DNA of 64,000 bases from Pelodera strongyloides (taxonomy: Eukaryota > Nematoda > Chromadorea > Rhabditida > Rhabditidae): contig JAANDG010000629.1 of the NCBI GenBank assembly GCA_036852015.1, positions 1-64,000 on the forward strand. The letters are read 5' to 3'. Shown here piece after piece: positions 59,301 through 64,000 of this stretch. The notes below the pieces were generated by a model. The model saw only the letters and a program-made list of their open reading frames with translations. It had not been told where the DNA came from and made no database searches. Position numbers and translations under genes: made by a program. Within the stretch, counting starts at the first letter, position 1. Every line of letters begins with the position of its first letter.

Positions 59301-62300
59301 CCCGGAGTGTTCAGCATGCCTTGAAAAGTACCGTAAGTATAAAGTAGAAGATGTCGCACTTGACACTGACACTCGGTCAAATGCCAATAATTAAACTCCG
59401 CACACGTTACTCTCAGACTAGACTGACTACAGAAAATTCTCGTATATCTATCACACCGATAAAAGATGGGAAGCTTGAATGGTCTGCCAGGCAGGTCTAC
59501 CACTCACGACTGCTTACTCAACTCGCTCCAGTTTAATTATTCGAAATTCAGAGTGACATATGACACTTTTCAAATTTAACAATTATCTATGCTATTATTG
59601 CCCTAATACGTTCATTCGTGGGTTCAATGTTCAATTTTCCTGTAAATTTCAGGAAATTTTCCAATCACAACAATAGCTCCAACTTCCATTAAACACTGTT
59701 TAAAGCCACGTCGCATAGTAGTTTCCCGTACCGCGCGTATAGAAAACCGATAATTCCAAACAATACCCCCGTAAGCTTCAAATGTTAGTGCAAATGCACA
59801 GAGGTCATTAAAGGCCGCCTCAGCCTAAGTTTTATAAATTTTGGTTGCAAACGAAAAATTGGGGTTTCGGTCGAGCGGGGATCGAACCCGCATCTTCAGC
59901 TATCCGGGCCAATGCATAACTCGCTTTGCGAACAATCGTTGGTGGTGGGTGCCGGTAGCATAATGGTAAATGCATTGGCCCGGATAGCTGAAGATGCGGG
60001 TTCGATCCCCGCTCGACCGAAACCCCAATTTTTCGTTTGCAACCAAAATTTATAAAATACCCCCGTAGTTCCTTCTTTGTCGTCCGTCGCGACACACTAG
60101 TTGCTTCTCAAAATACAACAAAGAAACGGTCAATAGATATTAATGCCCATTCAGGAATTGGAGAGAAATAGATAATCAGAGAAATGGGGAAGTATGAACC
60201 GGAATCACACAGAAGCATAGATTACTTGGTATTGTCGAAACTGCAATATACTATTGCATTGTATTGAATTGATTGAACTGAACTGCATTGAAATGAACTG
60301 GTGCAACTGAAATTGAAATCAAATACGATATACGATGCTTGGTAATTCTTAATTTCTACACAAAAACCCAAACTATGTTAGCGCTATCGCGCTAACAAAG
60401 GAAACATTGCAGAATAATTTTTAATTTGAACTATACTATAAAATACACAGTATGTGGGCCACATAATATGGGGTGTGGGGTATTGTGGCATATGGTAATG
60501 AACTGATATTTCGTCTGAAGGGTGAAGCATGGCGCAGTACCGATTGTACCGAATTTCTCCATTTTATTTAGACTCACATTCACCATTTGGCTAGATCCCG
60601 AAACTTTTAGAATTTTAGACCATTGGACCGACGAGACACCAAGACCGTATCCCTTCCATAGAAACTTCTAGATTTTTCTGGCTAGTTTTGTTCACCTAGT
60701 TCACGTCCCCCGTGAATCAAAATGAGCACCGAGAGCAGGTATTAAACGGGGTTGCGTTGCAGATCAAATAACCGGCACACCGCATGGACAGCATGCAGGT
60801 CAAGGTCACTTACCCGAAGTTCCGAAAAAAAAGAAAGCAAGCGCTGTTTTGAGATTGCGCAGAGAAGAGAGAGAGAGAGAGAGAGAACAGAGAACACAGA
60901 CGACTAACTATCTTCAGGAAGCTTCTAGAACACTAGAACCATGAATCAGCACGAAAAATACGAACAAGACTTTGTGCCTGAGAGAGGAGAAAATAATGAA
61001 AATAAAATGATATCCATATCCCCTGTACCGATGAATTGAATCCAAAATAAGTAGTAATACAAAAACAAGGAAAGGAAACAAGTTGGAAAAATGACATGAT
61101 ACCATAACATCAACTTCAGCAAATAAAATGTAACGGCACAATAATAATAGTTTATGGCATCTTACAAGTTACGAGGTTACTAATAACTAGGCAAATAAAA
61201 CAAAGCTTCTCCTAACCTGCAAATGGGTCTGCTGCTCCTCCAGTTGCTGATGCATTGTCGCTAGCAGAATTCGCATCAGAACCTGCTGCCGCGCGATTTT
61301 GTCCCTCGGAACGGCTTGCCCAAGGATTCGGCAATGCCTCAGCGTTCTCCACGCCAGCACGCTGCGAACGAGAGGCTAGAAAACCGAGGAGTTTACAATA
61401 CTTGATATAAACGCCGTTAGAAAATCACTTCACATCACAACATTCAAAATCAAAACGCATATCCCTTCATTAAGAGCTGCCTTATTTTTGCCAGACTTTT
61501 CTGATTTTCTCATATTTTTATTACTAGTGGAAACAAACAAACCAAATAAAAAAGCGGCCACTATAACACATAACACCAACACAACACAACAGAATGACGC
61601 CCTAATCCAATTCAGAAGAACGAACCTGTATCGTCATTGTTACCGGCAAGGCTTGCAAACGGGTTACCACCCAGTGAGGACGTAGCAGAATTGAGAAGGG
61701 GCTCCTGTACGTCATTGTACAATCGCTCGAGCGCGGCTTCCCCTCCTGGGATTCCCTGGAAGCAGAAATGTTCCTTTTCAGTTTTTACTAATATACGCGG
61801 ACCGAACAGGCCGATTCACTGAACTGCGTTTCATCAACGAGGTCCGTACTGTCGTAACTAACTCTTATAACGCGAGGGACGGGACGATAAACGATATTCA
61901 CGGTATCGATGTTCAAAGGCAAAATATTCCAGCTTCAGGTTCAGGGGACCGAGACAAGAGACTTCAACAAACAAATACCTGAAGGTTCCTAATGGCCAAA
62001 TCGTGGTTCCTCATCATTTCGTTAAACATGTTGGGATTTCTAACCATTTCCATCGTTCGTCGAATCGTTTCCGGGTCGTTGAGCAAATGTCCAAGCTCCG
62101 GGTTTTGCTTAACAAATAACAGTATTTAAAATTGCGAATAGTTGAGATAACGCATGAGGTCCACCCTCCACCCACACAAATGTATGGACTCCGACAGTCA
62201 ACACAGCGCGATGTGGTAGTTTACGATGAGTAAGAATGATAAAAAGCGTTAAATAACTATACGAAAATGGTGTTTCAGTCATTGTTTCCAATTTCACAAA

Positions 62301-64000
62301 CCATGCGTGAATATTTGCTTTGGAAACCCAAACACTCATTCCATTAACAACAGTCTAATCCAACTGCGGGGGGGGGGGGGGGGGGGGGGGGGCGAGCGAG
62401 ACGAGAATTCCCTGCACAGATAAACATGCGTGGTGCCAAGTGAAACGGACATACCTCAATAAGCTGTTGCATTTGGGGATGTTGTGTGAGCATCGACTGG
62501 AAGATCTGTGGATTGCTCATAAGATTCTGCATAATGGGAGAATCCATCATCTGTCGCATCATCTCGGGGTTGTTCATCATTTGCTGCGCCATACCTGGAA
62601 GGTATGATATTAGCAATGATCAGGCATCCACACTATAAAGTAGTCAGGCCAGGCCTTCAGTTTTTCGATGTCTACTGTGTGTGGACGGGGACATGCAACA
62701 TATTTTATTGTAAGTTGATATACATGAAGAACCCAAAGCTATTTGAGCTATTGGAAATTGGAACATACAAACAAAGAACAATACAAACATCTTACTGCGA
62801 AAAATGCTTACCCATTGGATTTCCAGCAGCTCCGGCGCCAGCGCCAGCCGCTCCGAAAAGTCCAGCGCCTGGCATAGGAGAAGGTCCAGTCGTGGCTCCC
62901 TATAGACAAAGACACTTATAATCGTCTCCCCGTTTTTACACCAATTACTATAATTCTGCAGTATTATTAGAATATTCGTATTCAGACGTATCTGTCAATC
63001 TATTAATAGTGTATGTTTAGCTTAAAAGTGGTTAGACAGATGATATCTAAACTTCAGAGAAAATAAACTTTAGTTATACCTGTGACGGTTGATTTCCGGC
63101 AGTATTCACCGAAGGTGACGACGAAGCAGCTGGTCTTGGCGCATTTTGGTTTTGTTGCTGGCGAATAACCAGGTGAATCACCATTCCATCGCGGATCGCT
63201 AAAATTAATTAAGATTAACAAAGCATAGTAAGGTCCAGTGCAAAGTAATCAGCTACGTCACACACACACACACACCCACACATACAACAGTCAGTCACCC
63301 AACCTTTGGAACCACATTCGTATTACGAATGTGTCGAATTAGGAATTAGGAATCGCCCATGCCGCTATATTACAAGATATGAATACTTTATTCAGTATAC
63401 ACCGAAGTAAAGCGGAAGACAACAAAAAAAAACGACAACAAATATATAACAACAACGACAAAAAAAACAACAATGAGAACAAAGCGCATATAACAAGCGA
63501 CAAAAACTATGTACAACAATGGAATGGAGGTACATGTGAATAACTAAGGATGAATGTTTCTATTTGCTACTTCATAAAGCTCGATTAGAGCAAGCTCGTC
63601 AATGCGGGTTTTAAACTAATGCCGGTGTGTTTGTGGTGGCTACCGTTTTTACAGTATATGGTATGAAAACGTACACAATACGTCCAGAGTCTCGGGATCC
63701 TTAAGAATCTTGCCGGAGAAGATGATACACAGCTTGTCTGCGGGGCTTCCAACCTTTCCTGACAAAACACGGCGAACCTGTAATAAACAACATGGCATAC
63801 ATGCAATACGCCCCTAGCCAACCATTTAAGACTTGATATATTCCGTATTCCGAAGACACATGCTATGCTAAAAATAGATAAGATGCTTAGAACTCACCTC
63901 GGCAACAGATGCGTTTTCAGCCACCTCTATTTCGTACGAAGTTGTGGTTGTTTTTGCTGTTAGCTTAATGGTTTGCACCGTTTCCTCATCGCTGTCGCCC
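56395..64000 (-). CDS. ubql-1: Ubiquilin (UBL-STI1-UBA shuttle factor), N-terminus just outside the window
   Basis: Fifteen exons in phase: 64000-63898, 63777-63675, 63198-63080, 62899-62812, 62594-62455, 62107-61979, 61755-61626, 61375-61217, 59319-59183, 58795-58712, 58457-58345, 58056-57988, 57450-57363, 56958-56832, 56456-56395. About 549 residues are visible; only the first few are missing. The ubiquitin-like domain is first ([37 protein letters not shown]). Met/Gln/Asn-rich STI1 repeats follow in two blocks ([32 protein letters not shown]; then [32 protein letters not shown]), separated by a Gly/Ala/Asn-rich linker with NPWA. The UBA domain closes it ([23 protein letters not shown]). 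Ubiquilins bind ubiquitinated clients by UBA and the proteasome by UBL; cytosol and nucleus. Confidence 0.96.
59841..60057. repeat. Palindrome made of two inverted tRNA-like half-copies
   Basis: About 85 bp (taaattttggttgcaaacga ... ctatccgggccaatgcat) is mirrored almost perfectly by 59970-60055, around a ~40 bp loop. The right arm with the loop forms a tRNA-like sequence on the plus strand (59949-60021): A box tagcataatgg, D stem gcat/atgc, and a perfect T arm gcggg-ttcgatc-cccgc. Its anticodon stem is weak, base 33 is C rather than T and the acceptor stem does not pair. It lies in the largest ubiquilin intron. Confidence 0.8.
60366..60404. repeat. Dispersed ~40 bp palindrome, copy 2
   Basis: acccaaactatgttagcgct followed by atcgcgctaacaaagg. 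It differs from 17001-17040 by one base in the core. Located in a ubiquilin intron. Confidence 0.8.
62368..62392. repeat. 25 bp poly-G tract
   Basis: An uninterrupted run of 25 G on the plus strand (C on the coding strand) in the intron between ubiquilin exons 62455 and 62107. It could form a G-quadruplex. The assembly length is probably unreliable. Confidence 0.9.
63256..63282. repeat. (CA)n microsatellite
   Basis: About nine CA units in the ubiquilin intron between 63198 and 63675; a short GA run is also at 60867-60886. Confidence 0.9.

Overview
The window reads as nuclear DNA of a nematode, probably a rhabditid-like chromadorean. Gene models are split into many small exons. Introns end in the nematode TTTTCAG-type acceptor. 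The families present (tandem ShKT proteins with Thr-rich linkers, a CK1/TTBK-class kinase expansion member, a BEL/Pao element, a chemoreceptor remnant, many palindromic TTAA-flanked MITEs) fit a worm. I cannot name the species. All exon boundaries were read by eye from splice motifs and checked for phase consistency.

Layout. 1-8.8 kb is tandem-repeat DNA: a ~97 bp satellite (0.4-3.1 and 3.8-4.3 kb) interrupted by a GGGGTAG/CTACCCC cluster, a GC-rich spacer, a ~309 bp array (4.8-6.8 kb) and a 129 bp array (6.8-8.7 kb). 9.0-22.4 kb (minus) is one very long secreted-protein locus of about 29 small, almost all phase-0 exons, built of repeated Cys-pair modules; I do not recognise the family. 23.2-31.2 kb (minus) holds three head-to-tail paralogues encoding secreted ShKT proteins with mucin-like Thr tracts. 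33.0-34.5 kb (plus) is a truncated 7TM chemoreceptor. 35.2-42.0 kb is a scrambled BEL/Pao retroelement: pol on plus and gag on minus converge between two divergent LTR-like blocks. 44.8-46.1 kb (plus) is a small secreted peptide gene with a TATA box. 47.0-55.0 kb (plus) is a CK1/TTBK-like pseudokinase with a long Lys/Asp-Glu-rich tail. 56.4-64.0 kb (minus) is ubiquilin, nearly complete and running off the right edge; it converges on the pseudokinase.

The introns and spacers are heavily colonised by foldback elements, most flanked by TTAA and with termini of the AAAG type, and by microsatellites. The protein genes do not form an obvious pathway. The left part (Cys-pair protein, ShKT proteins, small peptide) is rich in secreted cysteine-rich products. 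The right end is housekeeping (ubiquilin, a proteasome shuttle factor).
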